Shown: positions 16,339-24,615 of the stretch, one piece after another
Layout of the letters: every line of letters starts with the position of its first letter
How positions within the stretch are numbered: position 1 is the first letter of the stretch
Assembly: GCF_020595055.1 (NCBI RefSeq)
Contig: NZ_JAJDOO010000029.1
Span: 1-63,352 of the forward strand
Length of the DNA stretch: 63,352 bases
Origin: Desulfosporosinus shakirovi
GTDB lineage: Bacteria; Bacillota; Desulfitobacteriia; Desulfitobacteriales; Desulfitobacteriaceae
Direction of reading: 5' to 3'
Notes under the pieces: generated by a model
Database searches by the model: none
What the model was told of the DNA's origin: nothing
Seen by the model: the letters and a program-made list of their open reading frames with translations, nothing else
Position numbers and translations under genes: made by a program

Positions 16339-17118
16339 ATGAGCGGGATCAAATACGATCTAGAAATACTTTATGTACAAAAATTATACTATTTTATGTT
16401 TTTAGCGACATTCTCTATACTCATATCAACCATTATTGTTTGGACCTTTGACTTGCATAGCGGGCTATATGTTCTAGCCATCGGGCTAGGCATTTCCTAT
16501 ATGGCCATGGTCTTGAAAAGAAACTTTAACCCTCCAGAACAAAAGTTAGCTGCGAAAAGGATGGCTCACGTAATTTCGCAAGACACCAGTCCTTTGTCTA
16601 TAGCCCGCTTTGCCAGCCAACTATACTATTATTTTCATGAACCCGCTCAGTCAATATCTCTCTTAGAAAAATTCTTGACAAGCCATGACCCCTTACTCTG
16701 CATGACCCTCGGAGACATCCTGCTTAAAGAAGGTAAGGCAAGTAGGGCACTCTATATTTTAAGAGATAATCCCTACGCGTTAGTTGATCCCCTGCTGCTG
16801 GCAACACAGGGTCGCATTCTGAAACAAATTGGGAAAGTTCCCGAAGCAATTAGATTGTTCGAACGAAGTTTACATCTTGCAAAGCAAAATAAGTTTCCTA
16901 AAAGTGGTGACCATTGGTTGACTCAAAAGTTTCTGTCATTGGGCTGTTTAGCTAGTATCCATCATAATCTTGCAGATTGCTATATTAGCCTAAATGACAT
17001 TTCTCATGCTAAAAAACATTATCGTGCAGGAAATCTTCTTCTGCTAGACGTCTCGCTTTGGCGTCGTTGCTCGTCTGTTCATGTTGATTTCGCAAAAAAA
17101 CGCAAAAATACTTATTAG
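16339..17118 (+). CDS. Membrane-anchored TPR protein
   Basis: A 259-residue protein with two N-terminal transmembrane helices (residues 17-36 and 41-60) followed by a cytoplasmic helical-repeat domain. Repeats of TPR type are visible around 85-190 (…GKASRALYILRDNPYALVDPLLLATQGRILKQIGKVPEAIRLFERSLHLA…) and again at 205-240 (HNLADCYISLNDISHAKKHY). It probably acts as a protein-binding scaffold; partners are unknown. ATG at 16339 follows GAGGGGATAAA. Its C-terminus is basic. Confidence 0.65.
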   Translation: MSGIKYDLEILYVQKLYYFMFLATFSILISTIIVWTFDLHSGLYVLAIGLGISYMAMVLKRNFNPPEQKLAAKRMAHVISQDTSPLSIARFASQLYYYFHEPAQSISLLEKFLTSHDPLLCMTLGDILLKEGKASRALYILRDNPYALVDPLLLATQGRILKQIGKVPEAIRLFERSLHLAKQNKFPKSGDHWLTQKFLSLGCLASIHHNLADCYISLNDISHAKKHYRAGNLLLLDVSLWRRCSSVHVDFAKKRKNTY

Positions 17119-17266
17119 TTCTTCTTTCTTTTCTCTTTTGCTTCTAATCCATATTCCCTATTACAACAGCTTTTTCGTAGGAAATTTTCTATAATAGGTT
17201 ATAAAACTAATAGGTTATGGCAAAATCGGACAAGACTAACCGCAAGTTTGAAATGGAGGGTGAAAA

Positions 17267-17428
17267 ATGCTGTCAACTCATGCCAACGAGGTTCTCGGAT
17301 TTATTCTTGATTTTGAAGCATCCTCTCGTGAGTATCTCCTCTCCAAAGGCTTGAGCGAATACGAAGTGAGTAATGCCTACCTTGACTTTCAATGGAATTT
17401 TCTTCATACGATCCTTAGGAAGAATTAA
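17267..17428 (+). CDS. Small hypothetical protein, 53 aa
   Basis: I do not recognise the family. The ATG follows GGAGGGTGAAAA at good spacing. The product is mainly helical and aromatic (…GFILDFEASSREYLLSKGLSEYEVSNAYLDFQWNF…), without a transmembrane segment, and looks like a compact helix-turn-helix-like or adaptor fold. It follows the TPR gene by about 150 bases and ends 23 bases before a strong bidirectional terminator. The composition is protein-like, which supports it as a real gene. Confidence 0.6.
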   Translation: MLSTHANEVLGFILDFEASSREYLLSKGLSEYEVSNAYLDFQWNFLHTILRKN

Positions 17429-17451
17429 CTAAAAACAGCTGGAATTGAATT

Positions 17452-17493
17452 ATATATTTAAGAGCCTTACGAAATGAAGGCTCTTAAATATAT
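17452..17493. terminator. Bidirectional terminator, 17-bp perfect stem
   Basis: ATATATTTAAGAGCCTT (17452-17468) pairs perfectly with its complement at 17477-17493 around ACGAAATG. It separates the small plus-strand gene from the converging cyclase gene. Confidence 0.8.
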
Positions 17494-17512
17494 TTATAAA
17501 ACCAATCCTTAT

Positions 17513-19099
17513 TTACCTAAAAAATGAACTTTTGTACAATCGTTGGTAACGTTGTAAAGCACGAATAGCTGTTAACGCAGTTGTTATCGGCTCTTCATAA
17601 TTCCACCCCTTAGCATAGATTCCACGATGAGAAGGTTCAAATGAACCGTTGTTGCTCTGTGCAGAGAGAAGGTTTTTTAATCCGTTATCTATAATTTTAT
17701 TGGGAAATTTTTTCGAATAACGCCATAACCCTGCAATTGCTAAGCTAGTTTCAACAACCGAGCCCCACCCTCCATTAGAATCTTGTGCTTCTATCAGAAA
17801 CTCTAGCCCTTTCTTTCTTGCTCCTAGAATGTGACGTGCGGTGTTCCATCGTTCCCAGCTGAACTTCCACTTACTAAACAATTCCAGGGCCTGAGCTGTA
17901 CTATATACAGACCCCTCGAACCATGATGCCGGAAAAGCACCTTGTTCATCTTGCTGAGTTAAAATCCAATTTAGCCCATGCCATATTATCTGCTCTTGTG
18001 AACGTGAAGCCCGCCATAATGCTTCTAAAACGTGGATACTTACATCAACACTCGGTATATATACTGGAAACTCTGAAGAAACATTGGGCGGTATCCCGTG
18101 GAAACTTGGAAACGTACTCCAGCTTCCATCGGCATTTTGAAGCCTCTTAAGAAGGTCTGCCCCAAGCTGGTTTCGTTCCCCGAATACCTGATGCAATCCA
18201 ATCAAGGCAACAGCCGTATCATCCAAGTCAGGGTGGGTGTATGGAGGGGTGCTTCCATAACTTCCATCTAGATTTTGTGCCCTTTTTAACCAATCTATTG
18301 CTTCATCTAGCCAAAGGATATCTGATGGATTTTGAGTTATTTCTCCAAAAACACTCACAGCCCAACCAATTGACCATACGTTTAGTTGGTCAAAAGCAGA
18401 CCATCCACCACTCTCATATTGTTTCTGTACTAGCCACCGCCCAGCTCTTTGAGTTTGTTCCGTATGAATTCCCTTGCTTATCATCGCCAGAATGGACATA
18501 CTCGTAGCTATAATATCTTCTGCCCATGAACCGTCTTGCATTTGTGTTTTAATAAGATATTGAATACCCTGATGAACTCCCTCTTGAGAGTTTGAGCCAA
18601 GGATCGACGCAGCTACCACGACAGATCTACCATATATTGGCATTTTTGTTAATATCCTATCTTCAAGAATAGCGGGAAGTAATATTTCTTCCTGTGAAGG
18701 TCCCTCCAAGCCAGGAATAACTCTTTGCCCTAATGATAAAATCACATGAGAAAATCGTTTTGTCTGTGATAAAAGTTTAACCTTGGCCTTCCATCCTCCT
18801 TCACTTCCCTGAAGAACCATGCTCACGATCTGCGTGATCTCTTCATCAGGTTTATCTCCGGGAAATTTACCCCATCCTCCTTGATCCTGCTGCTTCAACC
18901 ATTTTATTCCTCGTTGCTGAGCCTTCTCATACCCTCTGCCTATGGCTAAAAGAGCGAGTGATGCAAGTGCCGTAGCTCCTTGACTGGGAGAAACACTGTG
19001 TAATTCATCCACTTTCCCTTGTAGGATCTGTTGCACACCCTCAGATACATAAAACCTTGCTAGATCAAGACTCTTTTGGACTTCATTTTTAAGCTCCAT
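17513..19099 (-). CDS. Squalene-hopene cyclase family protein (short)
   Basis: This 528-residue protein belongs to the prenyltransferase/squalene cyclase alpha-alpha barrel family. At least six QW-type repeats are visible (DQGGWGKFPGD, DGSWAEDI, ESGGWSAF, DGSYGSTPPY, DGSWSTFP, NGGWGSVVET). The protonating motif DxDD is present as DLDD near residue 291-294. Classical squalene-hopene cyclases have about 630 residues, so this one is some 100 shorter. Spore-formers use relatives for sesquarterpenes (sporulenol). No squalene synthase genes are adjacent. ATG at 19099 follows GGAGAGAG; an upstream ATG at 19135 lacks a site. Confidence 0.75.
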   Translation of the reverse strand: MELKNEVQKSLDLARFYVSEGVQQILQGKVDELHSVSPSQGATALASLALLAIGRGYEKAQQRGIKWLKQQDQGGWGKFPGDKPDEEITQIVSMVLQGSEGGWKAKVKLLSQTKRFSHVILSLGQRVIPGLEGPSQEEILLPAILEDRILTKMPIYGRSVVVAASILGSNSQEGVHQGIQYLIKTQMQDGSWAEDIIATSMSILAMISKGIHTEQTQRAGRWLVQKQYESGGWSAFDQLNVWSIGWAVSVFGEITQNPSDILWLDEAIDWLKRAQNLDGSYGSTPPYTHPDLDDTAVALIGLHQVFGERNQLGADLLKRLQNADGSWSTFPSFHGIPPNVSSEFPVYIPSVDVSIHVLEALWRASRSQEQIIWHGLNWILTQQDEQGAFPASWFEGSVYSTAQALELFSKWKFSWERWNTARHILGARKKGLEFLIEAQDSNGGWGSVVETSLAIAGLWRYSKKFPNKIIDNGLKNLLSAQSNNGSFEPSHRGIYAKGWNYEEPITTALTAIRALQRYQRLYKSSFFR

Positions 19100-19238
19100 A
19101 GAACTCTCTCCGTCTCCATATTTAGCGCATGCCATAGTATTAACTATGTTGATGAGAGAAAATCTGTTCCATAGAAAATGCCGAACCTAAGGCTCGGCAC
19201 TTTGAGAAATTTATTGTAAGCTCTGCAGCAAAAAGAAA

Positions 19239-19691
19239 CTAAAGAGTTCGACTGACAGCAATTTCATCACAATTAGGGAATTTAATGCAGTTAATACACT
19301 CAGTCCAAACTTTTTGCGGCATTTGGTCTTTACTGACCTCTTCGTAGCCACAGTATTTAAAAAACTCAGGCTGATATGTTAGGGCAAAAACTTTTGAACA
19401 GCCAAGTTCTCTCGCTTCATCTTCAAGTGCTCTAACAATCCGTGTTCCAATTCCTCTTCTTTTGTATTCGCTTGCAACTGCTAATGCTCTTATCTCTGCC
19501 AAATCACTCCACAGTATATGAAGCGAAGCAACCCCCACTAATTGGTCATCCACTTCAACCAGCAGGAACTCGCGGATGTTTTCATACAGCATATTTCTTG
19601 ATCTGGGAAGCATGAGCCCTTGTTCCGCATTACTGTTAATCAATGACATCATAGCTTCAACATCCGCTATTCTTGCCTTACGCAATTTCAT
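19239..19691 (-). CDS. GNAT N-acetyltransferase, ArgA-like short type
   Basis: The 150-residue protein is a single GNAT domain: acetyl-CoA motif A VASEYKRRGIGTRIVRALEDEA (about residues 71-92) and a C-terminal signature PEFFKYCGYEEVSKDQMPQKVW followed by CINCIKFPNCDE. This pattern matches the small acetyltransferases proposed as glutamate N-acetyltransferases (first step of arginine synthesis) in Clostridia. No other arginine gene is near. I chose ATG at 19691 after AAGGGG; a 20-residue extension to 19751 is unlikely. Confidence 0.75.
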   Translation of the reverse strand: MKLRKARIADVEAMMSLINSNAEQGLMLPRSRNMLYENIREFLLVEVDDQLVGVASLHILWSDLAEIRALAVASEYKRRGIGTRIVRALEDEARELGCSKVFALTYQPEFFKYCGYEEVSKDQMPQKVWTECINCIKFPNCDEIAVSRTL

Positions 19692-19996
19692 CTTTATTAT
19701 TCCCCTTTTTAGGTTTTGCATAATTATACACCATATTTTATATTCTTGCATATCCCCTTTTTTATAAAGTATTTAGTTCAAGGAAAATATTTAGCTTTAA
19801 ATCTTGTCTATGTTAATTGATTGTCGGATTTTGAAATATCTTTTTTGAACTTAATTCTAAACTATTGGGTTATAGGCCGCTTTATACCAATTCTGCAAAT
19901 TATCAAATCTCCTTTTTCTTACAATTTTTTACGCCTTCTTATGATAAACTATGTCAGTGTGTTGCATATAGTAGTTTTTGGAAGGAGATTATCAAT

Positions 19997-21412
19997 GTGG
20001 TTCCCCTAAAATTACGCTTTCATTCTTTCCAGCGACATAAGGCTTTGATCTTTCTATCTGTCTTATTTATAATAACCATTGTATTATGTGATATCTTATT
20101 CTTACCCGACTCCTTGCACATAACCTTGAAGTTCACCCCATTTATCATCCTCATCATATGGTTCGAACTCTTGTTTACTACTTGGGGAAGAGTTTGGGTT
20201 ATATTCGCCACTATAGTCTTGGTAGTCTCTTATGCAAATCCTATCCTTTCGTCAAGTCCGTTACTATTATTAGTTCACATCACTTTCCTGCTTGTTATAA
20301 TGGTTCTCTTTGACCGGAAGGAAAAACAAGAACGCATACTTCATCAACGACACCTCAAAACAATGCGTGCACTTCTGCGACAGAATCCACCTTTAGTTCA
20401 GACAGTTGACTATACTCGTGAAGCGGTTATCTTATTGGATGATACGGGGACTATTCTTGAATTAAATTCTCAATCGTCTTATCTATTGTCATTGCCTGAG
20501 TCCTATTTAGTCGGTAAACCTATCTATGATGTTCTAGGCATCTTACCAAATTCTCATCCATCCAACGTTCCCGAGAATGGTGATTTTACCTGGACACAAA
20601 AAGGGATTGTCAAACAGCTAAAATTTCGTACTCGTCCATTACTGGACCATAACAATCCATCTGGAATACTTGTAACTCTTTTTGATATCAGTGAAGCAAA
20701 AAACCGTTTAGAATCTGAATTGCAAGTTGAAAAGCTCTCGATTATCAGTCAAGTTTCTGCGGGTTTAGCTCATGAAATCCGCAATCCAATGACGACGATC
20801 AAAGGTTTTATGCAACTCATAACCCCTGATCAATGGCCGGAATCATTTCGTCCTTACCAACAACTTATTCTCGATGAAATTCAAACCATTGATCAGTTAC
20901 TTAATAACTTTATCCTTTTAACTAATCCTTCCGCACCTCATTTAGAGAGACTTAACCTTGCAGAAGCCATTCCCTCAATGACTCAAGCAATTCAAACCCG
21001 CCTCCATAAGCAAGGAGTTAACCTTGTTCTGGAATTCCCCTCACATCCGGTCTATATAATGGGCGACCGTGAACAACTCCTCCAGGCATTGTTATCCATA
21101 CTTAATAACGCAATTGAAGCCTCTCCAAAAGGAGGAAATGTTATTATTCGCTTAAGAGAAGAGGAATCTTGTGTAAGCGTCAATATCATCGATGACGGAC
21201 CGGGTATTCCTGAAAACCTGCGTCAACGAATTCTCGACCCATTTTTCACCACACATAAGGAAGGCACTGGGTTAGGGTTAACCATTGCTCAACAAATCAT
21301 TCTCACCCATCATGGCAAGCTTCATTTTTCTGACTCGTCTTCCTCTACAGGAACCGAAGTCACGATTGATTTTCCCAGTTTATCTAATTTTACAGGTAGC
21401 CTTTCTGCATAA
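19997..21412 (+). CDS. Membrane PAS sensor histidine kinase, sporulation-kinase-like
   Basis: A 471-residue sensor with about four transmembrane helices (residues 15-105), a PAS domain (about 130-240, REAVILLDDTGTILELNSQSSYLL), a HisKA domain with phospho-acceptor H259 in GLAHEIRNPMTTIKGFMQLI, and a HATPase domain (N box NNAIEASP, G1 DDGPGIP, G2 GTGLGL). HEIRNPMTTIKGF is the signature of phosphorelay kinases of the KinA-E type. No response regulator is adjacent, so it is an orphan, probably feeding Spo0A. The start is GTG at 19997, nine bases after GGAG; an overlapping ATG two bases earlier is in another frame. It overlaps the converging gene by 23 bases. Confidence 0.85.
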   Translation: MVPLKLRFHSFQRHKALIFLSVLFIITIVLCDILFLPDSLHITLKFTPFIILIIWFELLFTTWGRVWVIFATIVLVVSYANPILSSSPLLLLVHITFLLVIMVLFDRKEKQERILHQRHLKTMRALLRQNPPLVQTVDYTREAVILLDDTGTILELNSQSSYLLSLPESYLVGKPIYDVLGILPNSHPSNVPENGDFTWTQKGIVKQLKFRTRPLLDHNNPSGILVTLFDISEAKNRLESELQVEKLSIISQVSAGLAHEIRNPMTTIKGFMQLITPDQWPESFRPYQQLILDEIQTIDQLLNNFILLTNPSAPHLERLNLAEAIPSMTQAIQTRLHKQGVNLVLEFPSHPVYIMGDREQLLQALLSILNNAIEASPKGGNVIIRLREEESCVSVNIIDDGPGIPENLRQRILDPFFTTHKEGTGLGLTIAQQIILTHHGKLHFSDSSSSTGTEVTIDFPSLSNFTGSLSA

Positions 21413-22637
21413 GGGAATGGTTCAAGTAATTACTTTGACAGTTGAGTTCATAAATTCCATTTTCCAGCCAATTTTCTGGTAACGTCCAAATTGGAAACCT
21501 GCCTGGATCATTCAACCAACTGTAGCAACGACGAAGCTCTTCTTCCTTGCCTAGTGTTGTTAGCCAGTGTACTCGGCCATCCCAGACTAAAGGATTCCCC
21601 TGATCATCTTTGGCACTCACTAAAAGCAGGCTTCGTTCTAACACCGATGCCAACAAAATACTCCGTACACCCTTTAAAAGCGGCTTCTCAAATATAGGGC
21701 ATACAACACTTAGTTGTCCATTACCTTGAAAAAAAGACCACTCTTCAAACTCTATAACGGAATTTTCACTTCGCTCTTTAGGTAACCACGGCCATGCCCA
21801 CGGACTCCCCCAGAGCATTTTTAAGGCTCCTTCCCCCTTATAAAGTAACGAAGCAAGGAGATCTTGAGGGCGGAGTTTCCCTTCTTGCTCCAAAGCTTCA
21901 AGATAATCCAAAATTTCTAAGATTGTGGCACAGAAACCAGCGTTTAACGAACCTGAAGAATCAACCCACCCCTGTTTTTGCCACTTCAGCATATGCTCCT
22001 TCGACTTTAGCCACTTTAACTTAGTACTTAGTTCGAATTTCTTACCTTTGCGACGGACTTCTGCGATTTCAAAGTTTCCCCAAATGACATTAATAGATTG
22101 ATTTTTTACCAGTAACTGAACTCCACGACTTGCTAACTTACTAAAAAAATCCTTAATCGTTATCAGTTGTTGTCTGGCCACTGGATTAAGGCCTGCTCCC
22201 CAGCGCTTCCAATCTGGTCGTTCTTCTCCTAAGGCATATCTGGAATGGCTAAGCAGTTGCTTCTCTGGAATGGGGTATAAACTGGGCGTCAGCTTTTCAC
22301 GCCAATATACCGCTCTTGCATCAATTGTTCCCCCGATTTTTGAGAGTCCTGTTAAAAAGGGCTTTGAAAAATCGGGAGCAACATAATATATCACTGTCTT
22401 CGCGCCATTGCTAAGTCGGTGTCCCCATAACAGACCTGCCAAAAGAAACTCTTCCTCGCGAATTATCGAGGAACAAGCAATAATCCCTACTCTTAAAGTC
22501 GTCTCTCCGCCCATAAAATAAGCATACTGAAGAGGAAGACGACTTGATCTTTTTTTATCTTCCGAGTACTCTTTCCAATCCTTAACGATAAATACGTCAG
22601 GATGTGATTCCCAGATTGTATTCCAGGTAATGCTCAA
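21390..22637 (-). CDS. Unknown protein, 415 aa
   Basis: I do not recognise this family. The product is soluble, rich in Trp and basic residues (WREKLTPS…, LKWLKSKEHMLKWQKQGW, KMLWGSPWAWPWLPKE), with no transmembrane segment. The first 100 residues contain a hydrophobic alternating pattern (TTLRVGIIACSSIIREEEFLLAGLLWG…KTVIYYVAP) that suggests an alpha/beta fold. TTG at 22637 follows GGAGGG at six bases. Its 3' end overlaps the histidine kinase gene by 23 bases in convergent orientation. Lineage-restricted distribution is my guess. Confidence 0.55.
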   Translation of the reverse strand: MSITWNTIWESHPDVFIVKDWKEYSEDKKRSSRLPLQYAYFMGGETTLRVGIIACSSIIREEEFLLAGLLWGHRLSNGAKTVIYYVAPDFSKPFLTGLSKIGGTIDARAVYWREKLTPSLYPIPEKQLLSHSRYALGEERPDWKRWGAGLNPVARQQLITIKDFFSKLASRGVQLLVKNQSINVIWGNFEIAEVRRKGKKFELSTKLKWLKSKEHMLKWQKQGWVDSSGSLNAGFCATILEILDYLEALEQEGKLRPQDLLASLLYKGEGALKMLWGSPWAWPWLPKERSENSVIEFEEWSFFQGNGQLSVVCPIFEKPLLKGVRSILLASVLERSLLLVSAKDDQGNPLVWDGRVHWLTTLGKEEELRRCYSWLNDPGRFPIWTLPENWLENGIYELNCQSNYLNHSLMQKGYL

Positions 22638-22732
22638 CAATGACCCTCCCTTAGCTTTTCTCCATAAGGATGTTTACGCGCTAAGTACGAAGATCATGAC
22701 AAATAATCATCGTTTATATCCGTCAATAAATA

Positions 22733-23809
22733 CTAATGAAGCCCACCTTGCCAATTGCGGACAAGCTGCAAGGTTTCCTTGATTGGGAGAGCGTACCGGA
22801 TATGCCCGTCACGCCCTTCCATTGTTTGAGCAAAAAACATAGAGTTCCAGATGCTTTCTGCACTTGCTTCCACCACTGCTCTAAAAAAAGAATCTAAATC
22901 CCAGTCTGACAAGAAATTGTTTTGATGACTAACATTATTACTAACCATTAGGCAAAAATCTCCACTGCCTTGCATTGAGATTGCTCCGGTACGAGCCATT
23001 CCCAAACTTGCTCTGCCCGCTAATTGTTTTAATTGCCAGCGCGATAAGGGAGCATCAGTAATTCCTACGAGAATCAACGAACCAGGGACATAACCCAACG
23101 GTTGGTGGGATGATAATTTACCTACCGGAACCCCAGCTAAAAGAAAGTCCTCTAATACTCCAAAGTTTGCCAAGGCCAACATTCCCAGTACATAACTCCT
23201 GCCACTTTGATCTTGAACGAAACGTGAAGAACTACCGATTCCTCCTTTCATTTGAAAAGAAGACATACCAACCCCCGCTCCGACATTCCCCTGCTCAATC
23301 GGGCCCTTTGCAGCACGCTGAAGCGCAAGTATTGCATCCCATGATTTAACATGTCGCCCCCTGATGTCATTTAGGTAAGAATCGTCACATTCCATGACAA
23401 CAATATTTGGGGTTCGTGCATTATTTCCGATCTCAGGATTTTGTTGTAACAAATATGTGACAACTCCATTTGCAACGTCATTTACGCTAAGAGTGTTCGT
23501 TAAGAGGATCGGAGAATTTAAGATCCCCGTCTCTTGAATATAGGGAACTCCAAGAGACTTTCCGTAGCCATTTATAACCGCTATCCCTGCGTTACATGGT
23601 TTACGATAAAGATTCTCAGGTCGAGGCAAAATTGCTGTTACCCCCGTTCTGACAGGACCCTTCCCGTGAGAAATTAAAGGTCCAACTCCCTGAATTAAGG
23701 ATAAATGACCGACTCTCACTCCAGGTACATCTGTAATATCGTTATTTGCGCCGACTGTCATCTGACCCATCCATAGTCCTAAATCCCTTGGCGAACTTCT
23801 TTCTTGCAT
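22733..23809 (-). CDS. P1 family peptidase (DmpA-like aminopeptidase)
   Basis: A 358-residue Ntn-hydrolase-like enzyme of family S58/P1. Features are DVPGVRVGHLSL at the N-terminus, ING…KSLG and NDVANGVV, the glycine-rich GNVGAGVGMSSFQMKGGIGSSSR, and GSLI near residue 244, whose Ser is the nucleophile exposed by self-cleavage between Gly and Ser in DmpA. Members cleave N-terminal D- or L-residues or amide oligomers; the substrate is unknown. ATG at 23809 follows GGAGGGG, which is part of a hairpin with a T-run (23811-23851) that ends the TetR gene upstream. Confidence 0.8.
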   Translation of the reverse strand: MQERSSPRDLGLWMGQMTVGANNDITDVPGVRVGHLSLIQGVGPLISHGKGPVRTGVTAILPRPENLYRKPCNAGIAVINGYGKSLGVPYIQETGILNSPILLTNTLSVNDVANGVVTYLLQQNPEIGNNARTPNIVVMECDDSYLNDIRGRHVKSWDAILALQRAAKGPIEQGNVGAGVGMSSFQMKGGIGSSSRFVQDQSGRSYVLGMLALANFGVLEDFLLAGVPVGKLSSHQPLGYVPGSLILVGITDAPLSRWQLKQLAGRASLGMARTGAISMQGSGDFCLMVSNNVSHQNNFLSDWDLDSFFRAVVEASAESIWNSMFFAQTMEGRDGHIRYALPIKETLQLVRNWQGGLH

Positions 23810-23810
23810 C

Positions 23811-23851
23811 AAAAACCCCTCCGTTGTAACTCTATGGGATACAACCGAGGG
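23811..23851 (-). terminator. Hairpin overlapping the P1 peptidase ribosome binding site
   Basis: On the minus strand CCCTCGGTTGTA pairs with TACAACGGAGGG (one G-G mismatch) and is followed by T5 and the ATG. The stem contains the GGAGGGG ribosome binding site of the peptidase, so it could both end the upstream TetR transcript and mask translation. Confidence 0.6.
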
Positions 23852-23901
23852 ATATGAATAAAAACTTTAAGATTTATGGGTGAAATCTAAGATCCTTTCT
23901 G

Positions 23902-24483
23902 TCAGGCCTCCCACTTCTTTTCTGTAAGGCCATCTAAAAAGACTGATAGTGCATGGTTTAACTCTTCATACAAATCCCCAGTCCCAGAAACAAACCAACG
24001 AATAAAATGTTGAACCATCATTCCTTCAAGGCTTTCTGCTAAAAATGCAGGATCAAACTCACTGCTGATTTCGCCATTTTGTTGCCCAACCGTCAGAATA
24101 GCTAACAACCCATAGTGCAAGCTCATATCATAATCAGTACCTTCACGACTCCGAACTGTAACCCAGGCGATTTCACGATCCTTAATCATAAATTCTGCCC
24201 AATCTTGAAGCAGGGTACTTAATCGTTGCCGTGTACACAAACTGGGTTTTTTACGTCCCCTATCGGTAAGATCTTGCCAGGAACGCCTTGAAAACTCTTT
24301 AATAACGGCTTCTTTAGTAGGAAAATAATTATAGAACGTTCCTTTCCCAACGTCAGCCTGCTGGGTAATCTGTTCAACAGACGTGGCAGAAAACCCTTGC
24401 GAACGAAATAGTTGCATAGCATTAGAGAATATCTTTTCGCGAGTTTCTTTTTTCTTTCTCTCTCTACGGGACAACTCAGTCAT
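23902..24483 (-). CDS. TetR/AcrR family regulator
   Basis: A 193-residue repressor with a typical helix-turn-helix (about residues 15-60, KIFSNAMQLFRSQGFSATSVEQITQQADVGKGTFYNYFPTKE) and a helical C-terminal ligand domain ending HFIRWFVSGTGDLYEEL. The target is unknown; the P1 peptidase gene starts 92 bases downstream on the same strand. ATG at 24483 is preceded by an unbroken run of eight G, which serves as ribosome binding site and could vary in length; an upstream start at 24501 would include the run. Confidence 0.85.
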   Translation of the reverse strand: MTELSRRERKKKETREKIFSNAMQLFRSQGFSATSVEQITQQADVGKGTFYNYFPTKEAVIKEFSRRSWQDLTDRGRKKPSLCTRQRLSTLLQDWAEFMIKDREIAWVTVRSREGTDYDMSLHYGLLAILTVGQQNGEISSEFDPAFLAESLEGMMVQHFIRWFVSGTGDLYEELNHALSVFLDGLTEKKWEA

Positions 24484-24615
24484 CTTCCCCCCCCTTTGCA
24501 TTGCAATGTCAGCCGATAATAAGCCTTTATCACTTATTCTACAACTTCCATTATTTTCCTTCTTTTCCGAAGGGGGTTGTCTTCTTTTTTTCCAGTCATT
24601 TCAAAGAACAGGTAC

